From the NCBI GenBank assembly GCA_001687465.1, contig LVLI01000295.1:186001-250000 (forward strand): a stretch of 64,000 nt of DNA. The letters run 5' to 3'. The notes below the pieces were generated by a model. It searched no databases and was not told where the DNA came from. It saw only the letters and a list, made by a program, of their open reading frames with translations. Both the position numbers and the translations under genes were made by a program. The stretch comes from Halocafeteria seosinensis (Eukaryota; Sar; Bigyra; Bicosoecida). Numbering within the stretch: position 1 is the first letter of the stretch; every line of letters begins with the position of its first letter. This document shows positions 37,901 through 52,800 of this stretch, in pieces.

Positions 37901-40900
37901 GATGTCGACACTTGAGCATCTGTCTACTGCAAATATGAACCATCCCTGGAAGGGTGCAAAAGCTTGTATACACGCAAAGGTTGTATTTGGAGCAGAACAA
38001 TGGGATTCCAACAGGTTTTCTCCGAGATGTATGCTCATGCACTCTTTCGCATTCAAGTAGACCACAATTTCCTGTCCTGGTATTGCCTCCAGTGAGAGCT
38101 CCACTGTAATCTGGCTCTCATTTCTTGAAGTTTCTTGAACACTGCGAATCACAGGCGTACTGCTCTGTGAGAACACAACCGAAAGAGGGAATGTCTGAGC
38201 TCTTCTCGTGACCTGAATCGTGTTATTTGAGTGAGGGGAAGACTGGGTGACCCTCACCAAGGTGCTACATGAAATAGTTGTATTAGGTGAATCGGTTTCA
38301 GGTAGCACGGGAACCCCATAAAGATGTAAGTTTTGCACAGGCAGGGCATTCGCTGAGAGCCATCGGAGCCGGATCCATTGGAATGGGCTGCTGATATCTT
38401 GCTCCTCGATTCCGCTGAAGAATAGCCTTCTACCTGTAGTAACTCTAACGGGCAAAGAAACAGTATTCCAAGTTGCAGCGTTCACTGAAACCTCTATGGT
38501 GAATTCCAAACCAACAAAGCTATTTGCCGAAAGACTTTCCGGAAATTCTAGTTCACCCTCTGTGAATGCAGAAAACGATAATGGATGTAAGTCGATCCCA
38601 ACAATGCCACATGTACCAGAAATTTCTGTGCACGAGGCTACAAACCGCTCCCCTTCCATTCGTATCGGCATCTTTTCTTTCCCGTCTGCAGTTGCAATGT
38701 TTGGTGTGGCCAGTCTTATGAGATGTGCAGTGGCATCCAATATACTTGCTCTAAAACCACAGATGAACACCTCAGTCTGATATCTTTGCAGCCCTACATC
38801 GGCGAATCCAAAACCCGAGATGAGGACTAATCCGCCACCTCCAAATGAAGAAGCGTTGGACTGTTCTAGTCTGGTCACTGTCATGCGGGTTTCAAAATGA
38901 GTTTGAACAACGGAGCTAAACCGAACATTGCCTCTGGAAGGTATAAACATGCTCAACTGAGAAAGCCCTGCTGCCAATTCAGTGAATTCGTACACAAGAA
39001 ACAGGCGAGATGGGTCATCAGGAAAGCGAGTCTGCCAAATAAAGCGTCCAATACGTTCTGCAAGTATCGGAGAAAAAGTCGCGGGGTCAACTCCATCCCA
39101 TCCTCTTGGATCTGTAACATCAAAATTGATAGTGCCTTTGCCGCGTATCAATATACCAGCCGCCGCAACCACATCTACTACTGTAGCTGATAGCCCAATA
39201 GTAGTGAAATCTTCCGTAAAGTTGCAAAACCGTCTTTCGAAAGTGGTGCACTGAAGCAGTGGAGAAAGCTGAGAAGAAACTGGGGCCCTTGACACCAGTC
39301 TAACTCCAACAGAGTCCACGGACAAGCTTTCTGCACTTGTCGGAAAGCCGCTAGCATGATGGACAGAGCACGCGTAGTTTGTAGAATTGTACGTCTGGTT
39401 CGTACAAAAACTCTGTCCGAAGAAAATTGCAAAAGCATCATTCATGAGCGACCCCGTTAGCCAAACGTCCGCACTAATGTTACTGCGCACAACCACTAGA
39501 GCCGAGGTAAAGGATCCCCCAATCTCGAAACCTATTTGGCCAGTGAGGAAGTATTCACCGGTAGCTATGGAGAGATTGAAGACCATTTGTCCGTATATGG
39601 GCAAAGTAGCTTTAACGGTATAAGAACCCATTGTCAGGAAGGGCAGGTCTACCCTCATCTCGCTTGAATTCAGTTGTGTCGGAGTAAGGAATGCACGAAA
39701 GTTGTCATGCTGTCGAGAGAGATCCAACTGGATAGAATCCAGTGTTACGTTTCTCACTCTTTCGAACTCGCCCTCAAGCGTCAAAGAAGATGGCTCAAGA
39801 ACGAAACCACTGCCGACTACTGGAGAAAATGGCATGATTGTCACGTTACAGAAACTGCACCTGGCAGAAACTCTTCCAGCTCTCAGTACGGTGAGTTTGG
39901 AAACACCCCAGAAATTGAACGGACCAGTTTCGCAGCGGATGAAGGTGCTGTTATGATATACTAATTTACAAGAGGAGTTCCCAATGTTAACCTCAAGCAA
40001 CGGATCATTTCCTGCGAACCCTATTCCCCAGATTTCTACAACGGCGAATTCAGCCTGCTTAAATCGTGAAGGCGTGAATGCGAACAGTTCAAAGGTACTC
40101 TCTACGGAAAACCCTGGCGTTGAATATCCTTTGGTAGGGATATGAACAGACACGTTATACTCTCCATCTGAAAATTCTTTCATTTCACATTGTATGATTT
40201 CATCTGTGTATCCAATCACCCTACATGGTCGCGATCCGACCAATACCTGAATGTTTTGCCCTTGTCCAGGTTCCAATGGCTCAAAGCGCTCCCCCTGCAC
40301 TGTGAGAACGAAAGTACCGGTGGGAGGTATAAGTTTGGGAGACACTTGAAAAATCAATGGAGTTGCGAAGGGGATATTGGCAAAATTAAATCGTCCAGAA
40401 ACGAATCCGTTAACTTGTACCGTTCCAATACGTTGCGAAAAAATACCGCTCGGTTCAAGAGGTGTGATGCAATTGATTCTCCTCGCCACTACACTTTGTA
40501 CTTCGCAGGTGATGTTGTTGATATCAACTTTTACCAGCCTTTCGTCGAAGCCAAATCCCCTTCCGAAAATTGTAAGGTTGAGTCCTCCGAATAAGCTCCC
40601 CACGTCTTGATCCAAAGGACTGTCAGAGTCTAACTTCGTGATGTTTTCCGATAGTAGGACACTCATGTCGCTTTGAATCAGCCCCTTCCCCACGCTTGGG
40701 AATGCCACAGAGACAAGCAACTTCCCCGGTGTTACACCCACAACGATGCATCTAAACCTCGTTGAATTTCGAAATATGGGTCTGTTGCATCGAGACATTC
40801 CCATAGAGACAATCATGTCTGAAGGAAAATATTTCCCCTTAAGGTATACCAATAAGTTGTCCGCAACGTCCGCTTGCTCCACCAACATTTTCGTCACAAT

Positions 40901-43455
40901 GGGTGTACTTTCACTTGCTTGCATGTATAGACAGTCGCCTATGCATATTGATTCCAAGGGTCCGCTGTGTGCGGTGAGCATTTCCGGTAGAATGGTCGCA
41001 CGCAGCATCCGCGAGTCCAAGAGGGTCCACGTTCGGTCATTAACTAAAGTTCGCTTCATGAGTGTAAGCGTGGGGTCAAAAGTCGCCAAGCTGAACGCAG
41101 AATAATGCTCTAGCGACAGGTTCATCACCATTATTCCATTCATGAAATCGCTGGAGGTATTGATGCTAGCCGAAACTATCTCCGGAAAGGATCGCGTCAG
41201 TTGGTTTTCCCATTCTGTGGTGCCTAAAGCTAATGGAAGGACGAGGGGGGAGCTTTGGTTATTAAGAACGACAGAGGCATTGACATGAGTGATTGGACTC
41301 ATAGCTTGAACTACGTCCGAAGTAAAATTGCATCCATTCTCGACACAAGTCAAAGATTCCCCATGTAACTCTACAGAGGCGACGAGGTAGGCGGAACGAT
41401 AGAGCCTTGTCACCATTATCCCAAGCGCGTAGAATTCAGCGGAAGCGTTCAGGTCAACCTGAGAGTGTGCTATCATACCCACTTTGGACAGTAAGCCGCT
41501 CAGCTCCTCATTCACCATGGACGCCGAGGAGTAAAACGACAGTCTGTTCGTTCGCATGACATGTTCGGTGTCGGAGGCAGTACTTCTGACGACGAACTTC
41601 AAATAGAAGTCCCCAGAAATTATCCCATAGGTTGCCAAAACCGTGTCATGAATTTGGGAAGGTAACGACAGTACACCAGTGTATAGTGTCCTTTGTATAC
41701 TTGTTGGCAATGCAGTCGTAAAGATCTCAGTCACGCTGTTCAAATTCTCTTCTCGGATAAATACCAAACAGAAATATGTCTGATACGCTATAGGCTTGAA
41801 GACTCCTTCAATCTCTGAATGTGCCATTAGCTCGAAGACTTGCTCACCAATGGTCCCATTCCCATCCTTGACCGGGAAAATCTTCAACAGTGCTTCTGCT
41901 CCTTGGACGAGAAACTGAGATATGCCATGAATAAGCAACCATGTGAACGAAAGAGAGAGATTTAGCTGTTCCACAGTCATTAACTTACTTGCGTTGGGTT
42001 GCCAGAGGAGAATCTCAAAAAGCAGTATGCGATAATGTCACCAGAAACACCACTAAAAGAGGAAGCAATACGCGCGTCGGGTAAGACAGCGATTGGAGCC
42101 ATTGCTGTCACAGCTTTAACGTTTGTCAGATTAACTAATTCGTTTGACTCCGAAGAAGGGACTCTGAGCACCGTCAACCCACTCCCAGATAAGCGGAACC
42201 CGTCCCCAACTAAATGGTGCGGGGACGTGGTAATCAGCATGTGAGTCTGATTAGTCACTTGGGATTGCAACAAAGCATTACCGAGAATACCTTTCGTGGA
42301 TCTTGTGAAACCACTACCAGTGATGGCGACGGTATGACTTCCTAACTTGCTTCCCCGGTGGTGAGAGAGGTCTCGAATGGCGGGTATAACAAGGATAGAG
42401 ACGCTGTCCTGGTGGCACGTATCCAAGCAATATGCAAAAAACCGCTGCTTCGGGGAACGAGAAAATCTAGTGCTAGTTGCGTATCCGCTCTCTCTTGTGC
42501 GCACAGTTACGTTGTGTACCCCTGATGCAACCTGAGGGACGGTGCACTGTAATACACTGTCTCCATTCTTTCCAACAAGTTGTTTTCCTTCCGACAATTT
42601 TTCTAGCTCTGCTTGTTCATTATGGTGTCGAGACTGGCAGATTGAGTCACCAACTTTAATTTCGATACTATGTATCGATGTCATCCAGGTCCCCTCCAAA
42701 GTTAGAATGCCGCCAGGGTAAATTGTCAGCGGAGATATCTTCATGATTCTCGGAGTATGTCTCACCGAATAAGTAAACTCATGTAAGCATCGTACACAAC
42801 TCGAGAGAAGGTCTTCAGTCAAGTTGTCTCTTTGAAAGACTTGTAAATGCGCCCGGAATTCATTGAGGGGAGTCGGGAACGGTGGTGTTTCGCAGAGGAC
42901 TAGGGAATCCCCACTCCTCTGCTTCACTATGTTGCATTCCTTATTCTTTACTAGTATCTGAGAAAGCGTCCAAAGCTGTACCGTGTGCATCAAAAAATTG
43001 GGCAAAACGGTAGCGATTTACCTTCAAATTCTCCCCACTGTCAAGGTTAAGTCCTCGGAACATGAGTGTGGCTCCCCCTGATTGATCCATACAAAGGAAT
43101 TGGAAACATTATCCGTATCTCAGTATGCAGAAAATGGCCTGGTGGTTTATTGAAAGTTCGACAACATACCTAGAATTGAACCTGTCAACTTTGGCACCGA
43201 GCGACCTTCTTGGAGAACCGCCGTAATTTTGGGTCCTGGAACAGCACAGTATAAACACGTATTCTAGTAGAGAGAGAGACTTAATTTTTCGAGAGAAACA
43301 ACAGTTGAATGATTCCACTGACCATTTTTCCTGCTCCCTTGGCCTTCAATGAACTGCACGTAGGTGTTGCTGAGAAGGAGCACCGTAAACACGGCCACTA
43401 GTTTACTGCTGCCTTCACGGAGTAGTAGAGAAGGGTCCCCTCTGCGTTGCCACAT
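31934..43455 (-). CDS. Fibrocystin-L (PKHD1L1)-like giant membrane receptor
   Basis: Exons 43455-43323, 43235-43170, 43077-43022, 42957-41989 and 41914-31934 give 3734 residues. Order: signal peptide or anchor (residues 15-38), a first IPT/TIG domain (GPKITAVLQEG..., about 45-150), several more IPT/TIG domains up to about 1350 (such as PKLIPPTGTFVLTVQGERF), a G8 domain near 1764-1890 (SDVSQWNGRLP, ILLLDVDAV), a parallel beta-helix region, a second G8 near 2486-2580 (SASTWPPDGKPTTDSTVIV) with more beta-helix, an EGF-like module near 3360 (CPFLCQPYQECLNGTC), a Thr/Pro-rich stalk and a membrane helix at about 3636-3658 followed by RRIKKRQKRK. This is the PKHD1/PKHD1L1 layout; such proteins sit on cilia or the cell surface. 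Base 36398 is an N, one ambiguous residue. Confidence 0.85.
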
Positions 43456-43850
43456 TCTTTTCCAATGGTAATAGTCCAATAGGCGTAGGCAGCGCTATCT
43501 CCTCCTGATCACTGTTCAAACATTAATGTCATCCCATACGCTTACAAACTCACCGCATTGTATGCATTGACAATGGAGATCTACACCATTTATTTTTCTC
43601 ATCCGAACTCCTAGCATCCAAAAATAACTAGAAATTATCATTATCAGCACCAGTGTATGTAATGTCAAAGCTTCATTCAGTTAGGAGGGTGAAGGGTCAG
43701 CTTCAACGACCACGGACCACCACGTAGTGAAAGTGGTGGTGCAGACAAGAGCGAAAATTTGGTTCCGTAAGAAAGATGTATATTCCATAGCCTTGTAAGC
43801 ACACGATGAGTTGGACTAACTACTAGCAGTGTGCTATGAAGAGATGATCT
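43456..43850. promoter_or_regulatory. Spacer between dynein stop and fibrocystin-like start
   Basis: Both genes run leftward, so this 395-base interval holds the dynein 3' end and the promoter of the fibrocystin-like gene. No certain motif was recognised. Confidence 0.4.
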
Positions 43851-46800
43851 CTAATCATCAAGTTGGGAAAGTAACGCAACTCCACGTCTTACCCAATGGT
43901 CAGTATCTACATCCGTCGGAAGATACAACGTTGTAATGAAATTGGTCGAATGGCCAGTGGTTGAAAGTGTACCGGCTCTTGTAGACGTCTTGTACAATGG
44001 ACAATGGTACGGCTTTCTATCCTCCAGACGTTCTTCAAGAGTCTCAGTCTTAACCGGCTCGAGCCAAATTGTCGGCATACGGAAGAATAAGATGCCGCGG
44101 TCCATCTCCGCCAACATGCTGTGCTCCGAATCCCATTTTGCTCCTTCCAAGTAAGCGCCATAGATGTAAACTCCGTCTTCCGGAGGCTCTTCAATCTCGT
44201 CTTCGCTCTGTTGTTGGACGGTAGACCAGAAAGAGAGAGTATCGATCGCTATACGCGTCTTCCGCGCATACGTCTGTAACGCGCCGGTCATAAACCCTTG
44301 TGGGAAGAAGAATCCGCTAATCCAGAAGGAATTCGGAGGACCATTTTTGATCCAGCTTCGAATAAACTCAACACGAGCGATGAAGTCTGTTACCCATGAT
44401 GCTAAAGGCTTGAGTGATGGATACGCAGCTGCAGCCCAATTTTCTGGAACCTTTTGAAACAACATGCTATCAAACATAGACTCTAGTTGAGGAGACATAA
44501 CGACCAACCCGCGAAGGGCTTTCTGGATTTCGGCAAGGGACCTTCTCATTACTCCCAGGAGATTGTTGAACCTGTTCATCTCCTGTTCACAAAAGACTCC
44601 CATGCTATTCATACTTCCATCCCCAATTTCAGCAAATGTCGCCGAGTGAGCATTCTCAGTAGACAGATCGGCTGGTAAGCGACTCTCGATGTCTTGGCAA
44701 AGTTCGAACACTATCGTATCAGAGGACTTACCACCCTCAGAGCCACTAGTACGCGGTTGGATGCTGATAATCGTATCTAAGGCCTCTTTAGTATCTTTCT
44801 GTTGCAGCGTAATGTCAGCATTTTCATGCAGACCAAACGATTCTGGCGCATCATCCAACGGGAGCGACTCGATGTACGTCCTTACTTCTTCCACAGTGCC
44901 CTCTGGAGGAGCATAGTACTCCCCAGATTCCGAGAAAAGATAGCCATCCTCCATAATTTCAGGAGTGAAGAAACGTCTGAGGATACTAAGGTTAGTCCTT
45001 TTATCCCACGCATCAGTAATCCTTCCACCGTAAGTAATGTCCCCAATTATAGAATTTAAGGTCTCATAGGGGACTTCAGGTTGTTCATCTAAGTACATGC
45101 GCAACTGCATTATCCCAGTCTTCAAATCGCTGTTCATCCATTCATACGGTATATTCCAGCCGATTGCACCGTATTTCCTTCGTTCAAGAATTAAAGCGTG
45201 ATAAAACGCAAGACCGAAAAGAAGCTTTTTGAATGCGCGAGGCTTACTGCATCGTTCATACTCAGTTTCAGATATTTCGGCAAATATTCTTCGGAGGTTG
45301 GCTTTGAGGCCTCGGGGTGGTTCTTGGGTAATCTTCACACCACTCTGTAACACAGATACGGGGAACTTCGGAGTAGGCATAGACGTCAGCCACAGACGAA
45401 AGTCCGAGTGGCATTCTGAATAATCCAGATTCTCAAGTATTGCTTCCAGCCGAGGCAACCAACTCACCGCAAGATGACAGTTTTGGAGGCAGACCCACTC
45501 GCCATTTTTACGTCCATGCTCCATCATTTTCTCCGCGTAAGGACCCTGTCCTTGGCCGAGAGAAAGAGATTGGAACGTAACGCGCTTTTCTTCCGCCATG
45601 TTGCGGATGTACTCAATGGGGTCCGCACCAGGGCTTAGAATGAAGATAAGCGGGGTACTACAAGAGGAGTCTCCGAATGCGCCCTCAAGATCAAAGCCAG
45701 GAGGTTCAGTGAAGTTGTTGCCGAGTACCCTCTGGATATACTCTCGCATGGCAAAGACTGTTTTCTCTGGACGGACCATACGGATGAGCAAGAGGCGTCT
45801 ATAATGCGATAGGGATTGCCACTGGCTTGGTAACGGGATACTTTGGGGTTCTTTTGCCTCATAAAATTGTTTCCACTCTTTCTCATTAGAGGCTAGATCA
45901 TCAACGATACCACTGAAGGAGTCCAGCTGATTCAAGGAGCAGAAACTATGCCAAGACTTCGAGTGCAACCATTCCTGGTATGGGTTCGTCGAAGAAGCAT
46001 CCGCTGGCTCCCCTGGAATTTTGCCCAGCAAGAACACCTGCCATTCCTCAGGAAGAATATCCTTGCGGTGGCGCTGGATTTGGGCAGCGATCATGAAACT
46101 GAAAAGGAGTTTATGCTTCTCGAAGAGTCCTCTGCAAACGTTCTTATAGAGGGATATTGTGATATCGTCAATAAGCAGGCTGAGCCTACCCTCCAAGGTA
46201 TCACTTTGCTCACACTGTTCGACTCGAAGATTGTACAGGCGAGTAAACGCTTGCAACGAAAATTGGTACATAGAATCAATACCAGCTAGATCTGCTATGA
46301 CAAAGTACAGAATGCTGCCTCTAGTAGCAACAGAGCGATAACCTTCTCGTGCTTCGTTAATAGCTTCTGACGTTTGTTCCGCCTCCTTCATTCTCTCAGA
46401 AATGACTGACGAAGTGGACTTTGACTTCTCAAGACTGTTTATAAGCTCTTCATCATCCAGGATGTCACCGCTGGATTCAGCAAGCATTTGCAATATCTGA
46501 TCTTCTATACTCTTTAATTGTTTCTTATCGTTCGAGATGCTGACAATCAATTCATCCTTTCGTTGTTCCAATTCTGGTCGCTCGTGCTTTACAACATCCA
46601 CAAGAAGTTGGTCCTCTAAGCCTTTTTGAGTGACAGTAAAGTTAATAATTGTCACCTTTACAAACGTTTCTGGGAGGTAATGAGGGTTAGCAAGTTTCGT
46701 CGTAATATACAGCTTAAAATCAGAACTGAATTGGATATCACTATCTCCTAACCGGATCATTGGTAATCCACCTTTCTTAAATACTTGTTTCAAGAGGATT

Positions 46801-49800
46801 GGTTCTAGGGCCGGGTCTAGCTGCTCCTCCACATTTTCCAATAGCACAGGTTGTCCGAATCTCACAGCATTTTCCATTGTTCGCAGGAAGTCACTCTGAC
46901 TCAGTTTTACAATCTGCAAGCCTGAGTTTTCCTCTAGTTTCCGCACCCAGCGATTAGCTTGTCCCTGGGGATCTATCATCAGAGGCCATCTTCGGCCTTT
47001 AGTGGCGAAGATGCCGTTTTCTGTGGAAAAATCATCCGCTGGAAGTCCCATTAGATTCCACTCTCTTACCTCCACAGGGTCAGCCAGCACATGTGTTAGA
47101 CTAAAGTTAGCGTCGACAGGTACACCAAGCACCTTGCACTCTTCCACCCATTTTCCAATTAATGCTGCGCGGAATTCGGCAGTAAACGGACCGGTGTACG
47201 CAATACTAGCGGCCGACAGCAACACATTACCGACAAGATTATGCAAGTCTGATTCCAGCTCTCCAGCTACGGACGTCCAGCGTTCAGCCTCGGAGCCAAG
47301 TCCCCCAATAAGTTTCTGAGCCCTTTCAAGCCGCAGCTGAGTAGACTGTTGCCGTTCCTCTAAATCTTCTTTCTTCCTCACCGACTCCTCATATTGTTTC
47401 TTCAGATCTGCAACGCGATCTTGGATTTCTTGGAGCTCCTGTCGTTTTTTCTGTAGTTCTTCCTGGGCCTTGGCCAGATCTGCTTCTGCTTTCGCTAGCT
47501 TTTCGCGTTTGGGGGCAATGTTTTTCGCCACTTTGTCGTACTTGTGCATTGCTCGAACCCACATACACAGAGACGTCGCCGCCTGGGATATGTTTGATAT
47601 GTTGTCCGGGTCAAACTCGGGGTCATTAACATACCTCGATATCTTTTTGATCATCTTAGGGTCAATGTTGTCCTTATCATAGTTCTCCAAGGTTTTCAAA
47701 AAGCTAATATCGTTCAGAACTTTCTTGGCTTCTTCCCAAGTGGGTTTCCTGTTGAGCAGAATGCATACTGCCTCCATTACGACAGCTACCATCCGAGGAG
47801 GATTGCTAAAGGATTTCACTTCTTGGATCTGTTTCTTATCTAAAGACTTCAAGGCTTTTATAGCTGAATTATACGCAGGAAGCGCTTCGTCGAGGTCTTT
47901 CTGACAGTCGTCTTTGATGCTGGCAACCTCTTCCGCAACTTCCGCCGTATCGGCCTCATCTTTGGCCGCCTGGTCGGCAGCTTCATCCGCCTCTTTCTGG
48001 TCTTCAGCGAGCTTCTCCAATAGGTCCGCTGTATCTTTTGATGCCTGCTCAAGCGTCGGTTGCAACTCACGGAGCTTAGTTTGTAACTCTTGAACCATCT
48101 CGTTAGTCGAATGGATCTTCTCAAGACCACCTTGGTATCGATGCAGCTTGCTCTTTACTGATTCCCTATGATCTTGCAGCATTCCCTCGTACAGGCGAAT
48201 AAGCTCCAGATAGGAAGTCGGAGTCGTGTAGTTGTAGCGCCGTTGTTGTGCGAGATACGTCTTAGACTTTTCTTCAACGCTCTTGTGAATGGTGACACAG
48301 AGCGAACACAATTCCTCGACATAGTTACTTATTCCGAGCTCTTCATTGTGGCCTAAGAAAAACTTGGATACGCTATAAAGCGCATCGGAAGGCCACGGAT
48401 CGTACCAATCGATTGTACAACAGTTGACCATCGAAGGAAACATTCGACATCGTTGACGAAACGCGGATCCTATTGGACTGAACGCTAGAACTATATGCAA
48501 ATATTCGCGTACTCTTCGAATAAATAAGGAGTAGAGATTATCACGAGTCTCGATGATTCCTTCCTGTTTTGCGGGTCCACGCATCTCCGACACTATTTCT
48601 TCCACTTCGTCAGCAGCATAGAGATTCGGGACATCCCCCGCATTCAATAGGTTATTTATATCCTCCAAAAACGATTCTTCGACCACATGAGAGTCACCGA
48701 AAAAGAAGACTACAGGCTTGGCATTCACACCAGCATACATTGTCATCTGTTTAATGTCTTCATGGAAATCGTTTTGATTGTACGTCCTCGTAATTTCGAT
48801 CGTAGAAAATTTACATTCACACATGAAGGACGCTAGCTTTGTGAGACTTTGGCGTCCACTGCCTCCAACACCTACCAATAATGCATTTCCTCGAGGCTGA
48901 CGCAGAATTCTCGCAATTCGAGAAAGATGATGTATCGCATCGCGGAAAAATACCAAGTGCATCTGAGTGGGAAACGTAAGGTTATACTCCTCGAGGTAGT
49001 TTGAAAAAGTAGTTTCAAGAGAATCCGGGTTCTCGATTTCCACATACTGTTCACCCCCCGAGGTAAGGTAGTCCCCGAACAGAATGCTGTCCAGACTTGA
49101 ATCCCGGGCAAGCTCATCCGCTTTCAGTTCTTTGGACAAAATATCAGAGCAAATGTTAATAAAATGTTGACGGTCTGCTACGTCAATCAGCCGGTCGTGA
49201 TACACCCTCTGCTGTTCGTGCATCCATAGGCGCAAGAGTTTATCCTCTGAAGTAAGTTCATCAGACCCTACCATTAAGATACCTTGAAAGACCTTCGATA
49301 GATCTCTTAAATTGAAGGTATAATGGCTCTTCGCAGGGGTGGGAAGCATCTCCGCAATGATCTTCTTATACACCTTTATCGATGAGTCTACCACCGATTC
49401 TCCAAATTCCACCAACGATGGTGCTGTGTGCTTTAGGAACCCACCTAGAATGTTTCCGAAAATCATCTGAAGCGACGGGCGACTCAGATCCTCACACCAT
49501 AAATGATGGAAGTGGCGGGNGAGTCTTCGTGTAATTTCGTTCCTACCACCGCCGGGAGGAGCACACGCGGCAATAAAAGAAGTATCTACGACATGCTTAA
49601 AAAATAACTTTTTACGGTCATAACAGCCACCCTGGTCAATCATTTGACGCAATAACTCAATCGGTGGCTGGGCCCCATAGACTTCCAAAGCTGGCATGTT
49701 TATGTCGTCGATGAAGAACGCCATCTTCTTTCCGGGAGGAGGTCCAATAACATCCTTGCGCCGTTTGTCTAGTTTCTCTTCAACTGCTTCCTGTAAATTG

Positions 49801-52800
49801 ATACTCTTCGTTTGAGCGGAGAAATTTACAGTGGCAGAGTTGAAATGAGAGTTCTCTTCCGAGAGATTTACCATTGATTGGGATGCAATTACAGTCTTGC
49901 TTACACCAGTATTTCCCAAAATCAAAACGTTTCGCGACATTCGAACTAGAAGTTTCAAGATTTCAGAGTGTCGGGTAGTGTCCGGGGTCGGAACGACGAG
50001 GTTAAAGTAGGATGCCTGAAGATCGAAGGAAAACGGCGGAGTAATTGCTTCCCAGGTAGTAGTCTTGAGATCCTGCGTACTGCCTTCAGCGTCAGCAGAT
50101 TCTAGTCTGAAAGCAAGGTCGTATAAATTGCAACCGTCACCAGTGAGAGACTCAGGAAGGATACCGTCTTGACCCAACAGTTCTAACACGAAGTCGTTAA
50201 AAGCAGCTCTGGTCGGATCATATATGTTTCCACCAAAGCTCCAGGTTATAGCAAACACATACAACAACTGCATGTAAGTCTTTTTCTTTGTTTCCCGCTC
50301 CTCATCTTCTTCAGTTGAAGTAGCCAGCTCGCAAGCAGAAGAATACCTAGATAGCAAGGCCTCGAAGAAGTTTAAGAACGACTGAGTAAGAGCCAAAGAA
50401 GAAGTAAACACAATCTGCTGCGTCTCACTCATCACGAAGTTGCAAATCTTCTGCGCGTGAGCAAGTAGATTGGTGCGGAGCCACTCGATAAGGTCCTCAC
50501 TTATCAGCTTCCTTGAGCACGTCTTACACCATGTTTCAATGAGGGCGTTGATTCCCAAATGCACCGCTTCCATATAAACCATACCACAACGACTCACAGT
50601 AGCGGGACTTGCAACGGCCAAGTCCTGCACTTCAAATAGCATGTGCATTGTTGATGGGATCTTAATGCGTTCTCCATTCGCCAAGCAAAGCATTTTGTTA
50701 TCATCAAGCACTGTATTCATGTTCTCAATCCACAAAGCATCTACAGGGCCATCAAAAATGACCCATTTTCGATTATCGCTTTTGTCTTCGGACGCCTTCC
50801 TGACCACTTTTGCAACAATACCGTCATTCCATTCTGCTGTAGCTCTATCGATCTCCCCATACATTTCTCCCATTGTGATGGCCTTAGGATTGATAACATA
50901 TTTGTCGACAACCTGATACATCCCATCCTTGTCCGTTATTTCCTGGTGTTTCAGGGAGGAGAGTGAGTTTCCTAAGGTAGATATGGCTGTGGACTTTCCG
51001 CATCCTGCCTCTCCAACTATCATCAATCCATGTCGCACCAACTGAGTTTCATGAATCTGAATTACTTTCGTATTGAAGCCCTCCAATTTTGTCAATTTCT
51101 TTTCCGTGAGCTCCTCTTCAATCGATCGCTGAAGCTCACCATAGTCCACAAACGGCACCGTTACCCCTGGAAATAGATCAGCAATAATGCCACGGAAGAG
51201 TGGCAAATCCTGCTCGAGGAACTTCGGCACATTTGAATCCCTCATTGCCCGTATCAATAAGATGTTCTCGTCGACATCCGGTTCCTTTCGTTTCAACTGG
51301 CCGGCTGCTACAAGGACACTCTTCACAGCCCGCATTCCGAAGTCGTAATGGTCCTGCTTCGAAAGCTGCTCGGATGAGAGCTTGTACAATTGAACCATCT
51401 TGTTGCTCAGTTCTTTCGCGTCGCGAAACCCTTGACTAAAAAGAACAATTTCGGCAATGAGTCTGTAATCGGGTACCATCATAGCAATCGGACGGAACAA
51501 AGCCTTCAAGTTGTCTGGTAACTCAGTTCTGCCCGCGTATCCAGGGTTCATTGTAATGAACACACCAAAGGAGTGGTTAAGCGGCATTTCCTTCCCCTCA
51601 AAAAAGATAGTGCTATGTCCAGCTATTAGGCCCTGCTGAATGGTTAGTATTTGCTGAGCAATAACTGATAGGACTTCAATGTCGATTCTGTTAAACTCGT
51701 CGAAACAAGCCCAAGCACCTGCTTGGGCGAGACCGGAGAAGAACCTACCCATCATTTTCACATCTAAGCCGTCACTGCAGTTGAAAACAACGCACTGAAC
51801 AGCCATAGCTTTTGCAAGGTCCTTCGTCGTCTCAGTCTTCCCTGTACCTGCCGGACCTGCCGGGTTTCCACCGAATTTCAGGTGAAGCGCTCCAGTCAGA
51901 GTCATGTAGCACTTGTCCGTCAAAGGTGTGATCACGAGTCGCGCAGTATTTCCAAGATATTCGTAGCCATACCTAAAATGAGTGTTAGTTTGTTTAACAA
52001 GGCAATCGTCAATCGCATTGTCCCAATAGTACCTTAACTGCCGTGTCCATTCAAAATCCGTTAGCGAAGATACCTTCTTATGAACCATGGTCTCTACGAC
52101 ATCCCTTCCATGGACATCCAAGACAACGAGGGAACCAAGAAGTTCACGCTGGAGAGTTGTGAGCTCTCCTCTAACGAGCTGGACCATAGCGTCGATCTGT
52201 TTTACAAGAAAATTGTAGAAATCTTGCACTCTTTCGATAGCCTCTTCATTGCTCTCCAAAGCACGGGTTACCCCCGCAGTCCATTGAATTTGGTCAATTA
52301 GCAGCACTACCATAGAGGGATAGCTGAGTAGCCATTCTTTGCGGTGGATAGAGCCTTCAGTATCATCGGGGTATTCAAGTAGAGCCTTTTTCGAAATGTC
52401 ATAAAGCGACTTCCGCATCATCCTTTCGATGTCACTAAGCCACCCTTCAACGTTCCCCTCAGCGACAATTGGTTCGCTGAACGGTACACGTTCACCTTCA
52501 TTAGAGACCATTGCAAACATAGTGTTCTCAGTATCGTCGTCTGCATTTCCAAACTCGAGTTCAATGATATTATCAAAGCACTTATTCAAATGAGGTTGGA
52601 CTGCTTGAGGATTTCGTGTATCACTCAGAATCGCAAGTAATTCGTCATTAGAAAGGAAATAGAACCTAGCAAATGCACTGCGTTTCGTCTCGAGATAGTC
52701 TTCAAGACCCTTCTGAATTTGGTCCAGCTGTTCGTTACAGTGTTGAAGCAATATCAAAACATCGTCTTCATTAGCGACGGCATCGATGACACGGGGAGAA

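Noticed and set aside
45948-46289. 113-codon plus-strand frame opposite the dynein
   Set aside because: Antisense shadow of a conserved dynein region.
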